A stretch of 64,000 nucleotides of DNA from Paramecium pentaurelia (taxonomy: Eukaryota > Ciliophora > Oligohymenophorea > Peniculida > Parameciidae): contig CAJJDO010000108.1 of assembly GCA_905183005.1 (NCBI GenBank), positions 58,814-122,813 of the forward strand. Direction: 5' to 3'. Positions 25,074 through 34,390 of the stretch are shown piece by piece (position 1 is the stretch's first letter; every line of letters starts with the position of its first letter). Under the pieces are notes generated by a model that was not told the origin of the DNA, did not search any database, and saw only the letters and a program-made list of their open reading frames with translations. The translations under genes and the position numbers were made by a program.

Positions 25074-25447
25074 AAAAAGGTTGCTTACTTTTGCATCCAT
25101 AATATTAGTAATACGCAAGGATAAAAAATTTCAGTTTAAGCAGAAAATGATTATAATGGTTGATTCTAGTTGAAACATCTACAGATAATGATCCTATTTA
25201 TCCAATTTAAACTTGTATAGATTTAAGGTTAAGCTTGACTATCACTTTTTGACAACATTTGATATATTTATCAACAGTTTAAAGATACTAAACATTTTTT
25301 GCATCCTTAATTTTCTGGTTTATATTAAGATTAGAATCCAAAAATGCAAACTAATTAAGTCTTATTTATTAAAATAGAAAAGAAGAAGCTTGCAAATTTG
25401 CCCAAATAATTCATTTGTTTTTTTTTTAATAGTCATTTTAATAATGA
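25074..25447 (+). pseudogene. short ORF broken by two TGAs
   Basis: From ATG at 25074 a single frame reads MSNQKGCLLLHPQYQQYARI..., is hit by one TGA after LSRK and another after LTITF, and ends at 25445-25447. The intervening parts look coding (ILVETSTDNDPIYPIQTC; ASLIFWFILRLESKNANQLS). It may be a decayed gene, or the TGAs may lie in unrecognised introns. The rest of 24924-25673 shows nothing else. Confidence 0.3.
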
Positions 25448-25673
25448 ATCTGTGATGCAATTCTTATTCCCATAGTGATATAATCAATTCAAGACATTAT
25501 TATTATGATCTATAGATTAATTATAGAAATTCTGAATTTCACGAACTGAATTATCCATTACTCTTTTAATCAAAAAATCATTAATTGATGAATTATTTGT
25601 TTGTAAAATTAAGGATTTCTTTTATAAAGATGACAATAAATATAGATTATAATTATAAATAAATATTATAGAA

Positions 25674-26451
25674 ATGATTTTGGTTTCATTTATAAAAATC
25701 ATATTTCCTCTGCCCTTTCTGCTCTATAAAGATTGTGTATAGATACCTGGATCTGATTGTATTGATAATAGCTGGACTAATGCTCATGAAGTAGTTGAAT
25801 GTCAAGGAATAAATTATATGGGATCATTTACAGGAGGAAGAAAAATATCAAGAACATATTGGTGTCCATCAGAGAAATAGATAAAGTTTTCATTCACATT
25901 AGCTAAATTTGATTCTTGGGATAATGAATCTGTTTTTGTTTATAAGGATAATGTTCTTATTGATAATATTAGTTATGGCCCTTATGAAGGAACACCCATG
26001 TGTGTACTTTCTTATTTCCCAGATTTAATGGTGAAGAAATTATATTAATTTATATTGTCAAAAGGATAGAATTATGTGAAGTTTGAATTAGTTGATAATT
26101 TGTAGGCAATCAGTGAAGGTAAATAAAACAATTTAATTTTAGAATCATGGGGAATTAGAGATATAAAAATAGAGGTTTTAGAACCCTGTGTTGATTTTTA
26201 TAGCGAATGCAATTTTTAGGGAGACTTATGGAAGATCTGTTCTGGAAATCAGACTACTTTTGCCAAATTTGTTCCTTTCAAAATTAAATCTATCTATATT
26301 TTAAATGGTATTACTGTGTAGTTGAGAGACTCAAAATATCATGGAGGAATTTTAAAGACATATACTTCCAATTAAACTTGCTTAGATGATTTTCATGTAA
26401 TTTATATTAAATTATAATTTTAAGTTTCCTAAGTATGAAAAATTATAATGA
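25674..26451 (+). CDS. secreted protein with a beta/gamma-crystallin-like domain
   Basis: The 249-aa product starts with a hydrophobic N-terminus (MILVSFIKIIFPLPFLL), likely a signal peptide, and is Cys-containing, so export is inferred. Residues about 25-150 include FTLAKFDSWDNES and VYKDNVLIDN. Residues about 180-245 contain CVDFYSECNFQGDLWKIC and VQLRDSKYHGGILKTY, which follow the FYE-x-NFQG pattern of beta/gamma-crystallin Greek-key motifs, often Ca2+-binding. One intron at 26397-26424 (28 nt, GTA...AAG) gives the end HFPKYEKLQ-stop; without splicing the frame runs to TGA at 26436. The start is the first ATG that yields the signal peptide. No operon-like neighbour is apparent. Confidence 0.72.
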
Positions 26452-26791
26452 AGATTATTTTGATTAAACTTGAATACATTTATTATAATAAACTAAGTAT
26501 GGAGATTATCATGAAAAAATTTTAATTTTATTTTTTTATTGATTTAGGAATTAGCTTGTTTAATGTTTTAAACCGTTTTGAGTTAATACTGATTAAGATC
26601 AAAAAAATTCAAAAATACTTTTTAATTATCATAAGTAAGATTAAAATTCAATATTTTAATCTGGCAATTTAATAATTTATTCTTAACTACACAAATAGTA
26701 ATTTAAAAATAAAATCTTAGTTTATATCAGAATAGAATTTAAAAGTATTAAAAGCCCATCTTAAATTCATTAAAATATTTATGAGTTTTAG

Positions 26792-27154
26792 TCAATTTTT
26801 AAATGTAAAAGGTAATTTTTAATAATAATTAAAAAATACCACCAAATAAAGCTAAAAATCTCTAGATATTTAGTAAAATTAGTTTTTTCTTAATCTTTTC
26901 TCTTTTTTCTATTTTTCAAGAATACTGTCTACACTTAATAAATATATTATAACGCTCATTGTCTAGTTCGTCACATTTTTCAATTCACTTTTATTACATA
27001 CATAATAATACAAATGTCCTTTTTTCTGAACCATCTTCATTCCTTTACCCTTCTCTTTACCTTTAGCTTTTTGGGATATTTACGTAAATGTCTCATCATA
27101 AACTTAGGAATGTAATAATAAAACAGTTTTTAATATTGCATCATTTGATTTCAT
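26792..27154 (-). CDS. possible small hypothetical protein
   Basis: A minus-strand frame from ATG at 27154 to TGA at 26792 encodes 120 residues, including LLLHSQVYDETFTQISQ, a Lys/Gly-rich run (KAKGKEKGKGMKMVQKKG) and VDSILEKQKKEKRLRKN. An in-frame TGA lies just upstream of the ATG. In another frame KCDELDNERYNIFIKCRQY overlaps the middle, so either an intron or a frame shift is possible. The end of the ORF looks non-coding. It could also be the decayed 3' part of the 27342-28510 gene. Confidence 0.35.
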
Positions 27155-27341
27155 ATTTTATAATCAATAAATAACGTATAGGAGATTATAATTAGTATAT
27201 CAATCATAAAGATCTCAAGCTAATCAAAAAGGATAATTTTATGAATTAATCAACCTTAAAAATCATTAACATGTAAATTTGGTAGTAATCTTTATTTAGG
27301 CAATTTAATCCTAATTATATAAACAATATTTATATCTTCTA

Positions 27342-28510
27342 TCAATAAATATACTAACAAAATATTTCAAATAATTAATCAAAATGTTTTTCTTCAGGTA
27401 AATTATGATTGTTCTATTAAAGAATAAAATTTTCACACTTCTTTAAATAACAAAAGAATTGCTTATGATTTGCTTTGTCTTTGGTATCGTTTATAGAATT
27501 TCTAAATATTTTAATTTTCTCCTTATCCTAAATTGTTCGAGAACATTCTTAGTATTCTTAAAATAATTCTAAAAAGAAAAACAATTTAAATTCGTCCTCT
27601 AATTTATTGTTGTCTTTATACAATTATTTAGCAAATTGTAGTTCTGGGGTTTATTGAATACTAGTAATTAATAAGTCTTTTATTTAATTAAATTATTCTT
27701 AGACTAAATTGTAACAATTATATTGAATTTTCTTTTCATTAAAATATCCTTATAGTAATAAAAAGTTAATTAATTCTGCTTTTCTGTGTTTATCATTTTC
27801 TTTTTTTTACATCTCTTCTTCAATAAAAACTGGATTTTAAAATTCAGTTTTCCCATTTTAACTCTTAGTTTTTCCATTTTTTGGAAAATTTTCAATCAAC
27901 TTCTATTTAGCTTTGTTTTGATAATCACTAAGTTAAAATACAGTTTATACTTGGCCTTTTATAATATTTCTTTTTAACTTGGAACAGGAAAATAACCTTA
28001 GATTTAATTGATATCAAAATCAACAGTTTGGATTGATGAAATAATTTTCGATAATACATTTTGGTCAAATTTATTATCTTACTAAGTTGGTTGTAACTAA
28101 TATTCTTCATTCAATCCAAATTAGGAATTTTAATACTTACTTTTGTATGTTTATAATGATTAATATAATGAATCTCCTTTGTTTATTAAATTATCTTTAT
28201 TGTCAATAACTTATTTAAGTATTTCATAAGCTTTCTTCCTTTACTCTTTCAAAAAGTCAGTTAGGGTTTTATCTTTAGAATATTATTTTTATTAATCAAA
28301 ATGTATTCCATTTGATAAATTTAATTACAAAAGTATTTTATTATTACTCGAGGTAACCATTGGATGATTTAAATCATTCTAAAAATAATCAAGTACAGCT
28401 TTTCTTGATTATATTAAATTTATTAAGTTTTGTAAGTCTTGGTAAATATAATATTGAATTAGTGCTTATTCTTATTATTATGATTATTTTTAAGTTAATA
28501 TTTGACTCAT
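27342..28510 (-). CDS. hypothetical 381-aa hydrophilic protein
   Basis: From ATG at 28510 (MSQILTQKQSQQQEQ) to TGA at 27342, with one 23-nt intron at 27928-27950 (GTATAAAC...ACTTAG) that joins QKAND to YQNKAKQKLIENFPKNGK. Coding character is strong throughout and total exon length is a multiple of three. The protein is rich in Gln, Lys, Asn and Leu, with helical and coiled-coil-like stretches (KKENDKHRKAELINFL; QLYKDNNKLEDEFKLF). It has no signal peptide or membrane segment. I do not recognise a family. It ends in QLFEIFCQYIY. Confidence 0.65.
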
Positions 28511-29335
28511 TTAATTAAAAATTAGATTTGATTAATAATAGTTCCATTTGTTTGGTATCTAATAGAATAAAATTATTATTCTATTATATATATATTTTAA
28601 TATAAATAGCAAACTTTATTGAACTAAATATATACATTTTTATTTAGATTTGATCTATTTTAATAAGCAGAATAGCTAAATTAAAGTTTATAAAAATAAT
28701 TTTTGTAAATCAATCCTTAATTAACCCTTTAAATTAAAATAGTTTTACGATTTTTTTAATTATTTGAGGGTTGAGATTATTAAGTGAGTTTTATCTAAAT
28801 TGAATTTACATATAATCTTAATATGTAAAATCATATTTGTATTTATTAACCCAGAGTAGAAAGGTCTCTTTTTTTAAATTCCCCTCTCAACCTAGACAGC
28901 ATTCTGACTTCAGACTTTAAGGTTTCGGTAATAATTAGAAAACATTTGAAAAAAATAAAATAGAAATTGCTTTTTCTAAAAATTATAATCCTATTAAATC
29001 TTAACAAGATACATTTTATTAAAATTTCCAAAAATTACCTATTCATATCATTTCTATTTGATAAATATTGTACTACAATAAAATAATGAAAATATTATCT
29101 AATGATGATTTGATAGACAAAAACTAAAAATCCTATAAGCAATATAAGTTTATATTATTAATTTCCTTTAGAGTGAAATCAGTCGCAAAAATCAATATAA
29201 CATATGTCAGTTTAACTCAATAAAAGAATCTTAATTTTTAGAGTTGAATAATGGAAAAAATACAATAGATTAAATATTTAAACTAATATTATTGATATTG
29301 AAATATATTTTATTAGAGGAGAAATATTTCTAATA
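28511..29335. other. mostly gene-free; possible short coding trace at 29086-29240 (+)
   Basis: AT-rich spacer between the 381-aa gene and the inverted-repeat element. A plus-strand frame from ATG at 29086 (MKILSNDDLIDKNQKSYKQYK) looks mildly coding but ends in TGA about 50 codons later, and I cannot confirm a gene. Confidence 0.35.
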
Positions 29336-29588
29336 TAGCTCAAATGAGATTAAAATAAAAGAATATAAAATATAATTTATGATAAAATACAATATCAAAA
29401 TCATAGATTAATAAATATAATTAATTTGTCTTAAATTTTAATTTGAGTGTTTTCACAAGTTATTATACTATCTTTTAATCAAATAGATGATATTAATGAA
29501 TTTCTTTATTTTTAGTCATTCTGAAAAACCATTTCTCAATTCTATTTTAAACTCATTTTAATTTTATTGTTATATTAGATTTTACTTA
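29336..29588 (+). repeat. left 253-bp terminal inverted repeat
   Basis: Begins at a TA (29336-29337) and is identical in reverse complement to 31066-31318. No coding frame is seen in it. Confidence 0.85.
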
Positions 29589-29929
29589 AAATAAAAATTC
29601 ATAAGATCTAATCAAATACTTTATAAATGAAAAACCAAATATATTTATTTAATTTCTAACAAAAAAGGAAATTGTTTAATCTGCAAAAGGAAATGTTATG
29701 AAGATTAAAAAGAGAAAATTGATTTTTGGGAGAACCATCTTCATAAATTATATGATTAGTTGTAATATCATCATCTATTGATTGATGTATAATTTTTTGA
29801 AATTATTAAAATCTCAAATCTAGTGAATGAGGAAGTACATACCTTTAAATTTAAGGAGATCTGTTAAATATATTAGAATATATATATTTAATATAAATTT
29901 TTCTGAATAGGAAATTTCATTCCTAAATT

Positions 29930-30480
29930 TAAATATTTTGATAATTTGAGACTGTTTCTTGGATTGAAACTAGATCTTTGTTATAAAATCGATTTATTAA
30001 TCCAATTTTTAATATTTTCTAAAAAAATAACAAATATAATAGCTTAATCCATTTTCAGTTTTGAATTTTCTGACATCCAATTAGATAATTTTCATCTTCG
30101 GTTTAACAATTCAATGATCTATTTTTAAAGTCTTTAAGAGATTAAAAATCCATTCTTTATTTGGGGTATGTTTCCTTCAATACCCCATTTTTTGTCCTTT
30201 TATCTAAAATTTTAACAATTTCTCTGCTAAAAGTACTTCAATATTGATATCATCAATTTGAGGTCCATAATAAGTTTCTAAAAGAACTCCTAATAAATAT
30301 TGTAATTATTGATTAGTGTAAATTGATTTCTTGTTATCTTTTTATTCATCTTAAATTTAGTTAATTATAATAATCATTAAAAACAGTTTATAAATGATTT
30401 ATTTCTAATATTTGAAAAAAATCAGGATTCGAATATTTCAGATTTGCAAAGATGTCTCTCTATAGATTTAATAAAAATCG
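29930..30480 (-). pseudogene. decayed ORF inside the inverted-repeat element
   Basis: Minus-strand reading gives NLQRDIFANLKYSNPDFFQI near 30450. A shifted frame then gives LLGVLLETYYGPQIDDINIE and LLAEKLLKFQIKGQKMGY, a TGA, HTPNKEWIFNLLKTLKID, a second TGA, and PKMKIIQLDVRKF. Coding character is clear but TGAs and a frame shift break it. No transposase catalytic motif was recognised. A short hairpin (GGGGTATG...CAATACCCC) lies at about 30165-30190. Confidence 0.4.
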
Positions 30481-31065
30481 ATTATTTTTTTTTTTAATTC
30501 AAAAAATCCATTTATGGACAGGATTTGTTTAAGTTATGAAAAATAGACATATAAAAATAATTTGATTAGTAACAGAATATTGAATATTGACCTTTTGACT
30601 ATATATGCAAACTATATATTATCATATTTTTAGTTTGAGACAACAAAAACTCAAGAGTTAAGAAAGCAAAAATCCTTAAAAAAAGTAAGTAAACGGTGCT
30701 TAAATTTAAATTAAAACGAAAGAATTTAAATCTTATAGCTTCAATAAATTGTTTATAAGAGAATTTACTTCAGATGACAAAATAATCTCTAGAAGAATTA
30801 TTAATAAAAGAAATTATAATTAATTAGCTCAAATATTGAACTTAGCAAGAATCAAATTCCCTAAGCTATTAAATAAGTGTTAAATAATACTACTCTCTCA
30901 TAACACATTTATAATTTTTTGAGAAAGATGGAAAAAAGAACAAACTAAATTTTTCATTTCATAAATTATCAATATTTATAAATACTCACTAGATTCCGTT
31001 AAATAATAAAATTAGAAATTAATAATAGAAATAAAATTAATCAAGCAAGTACTCTTGATATTGGA

Positions 31066-31318
31066 TAAGTAAAATCTAATATAACAATAAAATTAAAATG
31101 AGTTTAAAATAGAATTGAGAAATGGTTTTTCAGAATGACTAAAAATAAAGAAATTCATTAATATCATCTATTTGATTAAAAGATAGTATAATAACTTGTG
31201 AAAACACTCAAATTAAAATTTAAGACAAATTAATTATATTTATTAATCTATGATTTTGATATTGTATTTTATCATAAATTATATTTTATATTCTTTTATT
31301 TTAATCTCATTTGAGCTA
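31066..31318 (-). repeat. right 253-bp terminal inverted repeat
   Basis: Reverse complement of 29336-29588; ends in TA at 31317-31318, next to AAGCGTCAG. Confidence 0.85.
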
Positions 31319-31469
31319 AAGCGTCAGTTAATGCCAATAAGAGAAGAAAAAAAAGATTAAGATTAATATTAATATTAGGATAATGTTTAAATTAAGCTTA
31401 TCAAGAATTAAAGCAATAAATAAAAATATTATTTTAAATGAAAAAATATTACATTTAATCATATTTATC

Positions 31470-32409
31470 TCATTCAAAGTTTAAGCTTAAGAAGCAATTC
31501 TGTTACATTGTAAACATTTTTATTGTTTATATTACAATTATTCTAGTTAAGTTTACCTGGGTATACATATTATAATTAATGGCAAACTACCTATGTAGGT
31601 GCAGAATACGTCCTTATGGGTATTTTATTGATTAATAATTTTGTAGTGAATTTTTTTTTCCTTGTTGTTATGGTTAATTGTTCGTTTTTTCTTGTTTAAG
31701 ATCAACAATTTAACATAAATTATTTCCTCTTTTACAATCTAACTATAAGGTTTATTATTATTGCTGACATTTTAAACCCAAATCTTTAGTTAATTATGAA
31801 TTCTCAACTTTTCCTTCTGACAAATTCTTCAATTTGTTTACACAATCTGAATAATTTTTAAATTTGGAAAACCATTCTATATTCTCCTTTAACTTTGAAA
31901 TCCATTTATTATTTAGTATTTTGGTTTCCTGAACAATTTAATCGATTTCAATATTCTAATTTTAATTTATTAACTAATCTATTTCATCATAAAATTAATA
32001 TTATTATGATTTGATTTAATTCAAATCTTTCATCCAAAACTATGTAGTTTACATCATTTCCTCTATTATTTAGTTTACAAAGGTCTTTATGGAGAGGAAG
32101 CTGCTTTTTAACTCCTCAAGTAATTTTATATTTTCATTAAGTACTATATCTCTTAATTCCTTTTTTTTTTAGTAATTTTCATAAGTCAATAAAATTGCTC
32201 TCTCAAATCCGATAGTTTTTTAATTCGACTCAAAATCTTTTATACAAGATAACATAAAAGTCTTTAATTTTACTTTAGATTCTGATCAAGTATAATTAAT
32301 TAAATACGATTTAATGCTCTGGATTAGCACATTTTAAATCTTAATATATTTTATAAATACTTTTTAAATCTTCAAATTTTGGTTGAGAACAATCTTCAGT
32401 GTTATACAT
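31470..32409 (-). CDS. hypothetical coiled-coil protein with an apparent frameshift
   Basis: The minus-strand ATG at 32409 gives a convincing start (MYNTEDCSQPKFEDLKSIY...DLKCANPEH). About 45 codons later the good frame moves by one base. The new frame is open to TGA at 31470 and reads LKTFMLSCIKDFESNQKTI, ENYQKKKELRDIVLNENIK, KENIEWFSKFKNYSDCVN. The long helical, charged stretches suggest a coiled coil. No intron with GTA...NAG ends joins the frames cleanly, and the span is one base over a multiple of three. The gene may therefore be dead, or the sequence may contain a one-base error near 32280. The last ~50 codons look less coding. Family unknown. Confidence 0.5.
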
Positions 32410-33051
32410 TACTAATAATAATAAAAATGAATGATATAAATATAATATTAATCATGATTATTATTTATGTTTAATGAATTAATAGATTTTATAAGAACAA
32501 GAATCCATATTGATAAGACATATAATATCCTTAAAATATATAATGAATAATGATTTATAAAAGCATCAAGTATTTTATGGTAATCATTATATTTTTTATA
32601 AGATTATGAGTCTGAATATTCTATATTGAAACTCTTCAATTATTATGATTATTATTCCTTTATCTAGATACTTTGAATTGAATTTCTGATTATCAAATGT
32701 TTCATCCTATCTAGGCTATATGGATTAAATCATCAATAAAGTCTATAAAAACATAAATAAAAATTAAACATCATATATCACTTAACTATCTTAAAAAAGA
32801 GGATTTCTAATCATATTCTTATAATACTAATGAATATTAGACAGATACTAAAGTTTAACAATAATGATCTCAAAGAATTGAATAGAACTTAAATTATTCC
32901 AAATTGAAATATTAATATTCATCTGAAAAATACAAAAATAAAAAATGCCAATAGTATATTTTTAATATCCTTCTTATTAAAGATTTTAAGACAAAATTTT
33001 TATTCATAGATAAATATATATATAGTAATAGAAAAAAATTAATTTTAAATT
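32410..33051. other. divergent intergenic region, no gene
   Basis: AT-rich interval between the minus-strand gene starting at 32409 and the plus-strand gene starting at 33052, so it should hold both promoters. No motif could be assigned. Confidence 0.45.
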
Positions 33052-33995
33052 ATGGAACCTTTGAGAAATAGTCAAGTTTGCCCCACACCATTAGTAAAAG
33101 ATTAGTAAGAGTTGTTGAATACGATCAAACCTTCATCACTGTAATGAATCTTAACTTAAATTAGAAATTAAGTAAATCAACCAGCAGGGAGTGAAAATTA
33201 TTAAAGTATTGATATAGAATCAAATCAAAATTGTTCAGATTTATTGAAGGATTAATCATTTATTTTTAAGAAATATGTAGGTTTGAAAGCTCTTTTGCTT
33301 TATTTTATTTAACATTTTATAGCTTAGATGCTTATATTATCGAATATTTTTTTTGATAAATCCAATATTGAATAGGGTGTTAGCACATTTTTGATTTTTA
33401 CTTATTTTGGGATTATTATCATGACTAGATTCTAATCATTGTAAAAAGTAATAATTATGCCATATTAAAATATTAGGTACCTAAATCATATATAATATTT
33501 GTTATAATCCTAATTTTAGAAGCTTAAATATTTTCTTAATAATTAGAGGTGATGAATTAATAAATTTCTGAAATTAGTCCAATCTAAATAGATAAAGGTA
33601 TGATATATCTTTAAAAACTCAAGATAATTTAATTTTAAATGATGTTGGATACTAATGTTTTATACTCTTTTTAGAAACGTCAACATTAATCATCTATTTA
33701 TTACGTCAAAAAGAAGATTTGAAACTAAAGAGTATTATTAAATATCATTAAAATTTAGACTTTTTCATCATATATGGAATAATAAGTATTGTGCCACTAT
33801 TACTTTCTTCTTAGTTTGCTTATATTTCAATCATTATATTTTATAGAGGGTTTGCACTATCTTTAACTATTTAACAATAATTTAAAGGAAGAGTAAATAA
33901 ATTATTTTTAAATTAAGTTCTCCTTAAAAATCAATTCAATTTTTGGAATGGCAAATAGTTTAAATTTAGGATTTTTGATACCTTGTAATTGTTGA
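33052..33995 (+). CDS. multi-pass membrane protein, TMBIM/Bax-inhibitor-like
   Basis: The 279-aa product comes from five exons. Introns lie at 33141-33164 (24 nt), 33448-33476 (29), 33598-33623 (26, AAG end) and 33893-33917 (25, AAG end); exons sum to a multiple of three. A hydrophilic N-terminus (MEPLRNSQVCPTPLV) is followed by about six to seven hydrophobic segments, among them LKALLLYFIQHFIAQMLIL, TFLIFTYFGIIIM and FIIYGIISIVPLLL. The segment LQKVPKSYIIFVIILILEAQ fits the R-x2-P-x-NYI...FT-x2-E signature of the TMBIM/Lifeguard family, which acts in ER or Golgi Ca2+ leak. The family call rests on that motif and topology. If the last intron is not spliced, the frame runs on to 34264 with poor coding character. 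Confidence 0.62.
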
Positions 33996-34390
33996 AAGAA
34001 AGAGTTAATGTCATAAATATATTATTTTTTGAATTATCTTATAATATATTTATATAAATAATATTCATATTATTTATGTTGTAATATAATTATTATTATT
34101 AAATCACAAAAATTGAAAAATCTAAACAAAATCGTATATCTAATTAAATTGATAGATTTATATAATATATTTAATCTATTAAATTTATAAAATAAAAATA
34201 AATTAATTAGGTTATACAATTTAAATTATTAGAGAAATCTTTTGTTTTTGGAATAATTTAATGAAATAAAACAAATGAATACTCTCTCTCATAAATCTTT
34301 TAACTTAAAATATAAGTAAACTTTTTAATAAAGATAATATAATATCATAATTCAAAAGATTAATAACACCTATTTACAATAAAAAAATAA
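33996..34390. other. convergent intergenic spacer
   Basis: Between the stop of the TMBIM-like gene and the stop of the cNMP-binding gene. Very AT-rich; only 3' flanks of the two genes are expected. Confidence 0.5.

Larger units (their letters stand above)
29336..31318. mobile_element. 1,983-bp element with perfect 253-bp terminal inverted repeats
   Basis: Bases 29336-29588 are the reverse complement of 31066-31318 with no mismatch seen. Both outer ends are TA: TAGCTCAAATGAG on the left and CTCATTTGAGCTA on the right. TA ends fit Tc1/mariner insertion and Paramecium internal eliminated sequences, and the left junction TATAGCT resembles the IES end consensus TAYAGY. The interior (about 1.48 kb) holds a decayed minus-strand ORF. 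The long perfect repeats suggest recent origin or ongoing correction. It could equally be a foldback transposon or an unexcised germline segment; the sequence alone does not decide. Confidence 0.7.

Noticed and set aside
31390..31642. Plus-strand ORF from ATG near 31384 to TGA near 31640
   Set aside because: Weak coding character and antisense to the 31470-32409 gene; kept only as part of the excision-joint observation.
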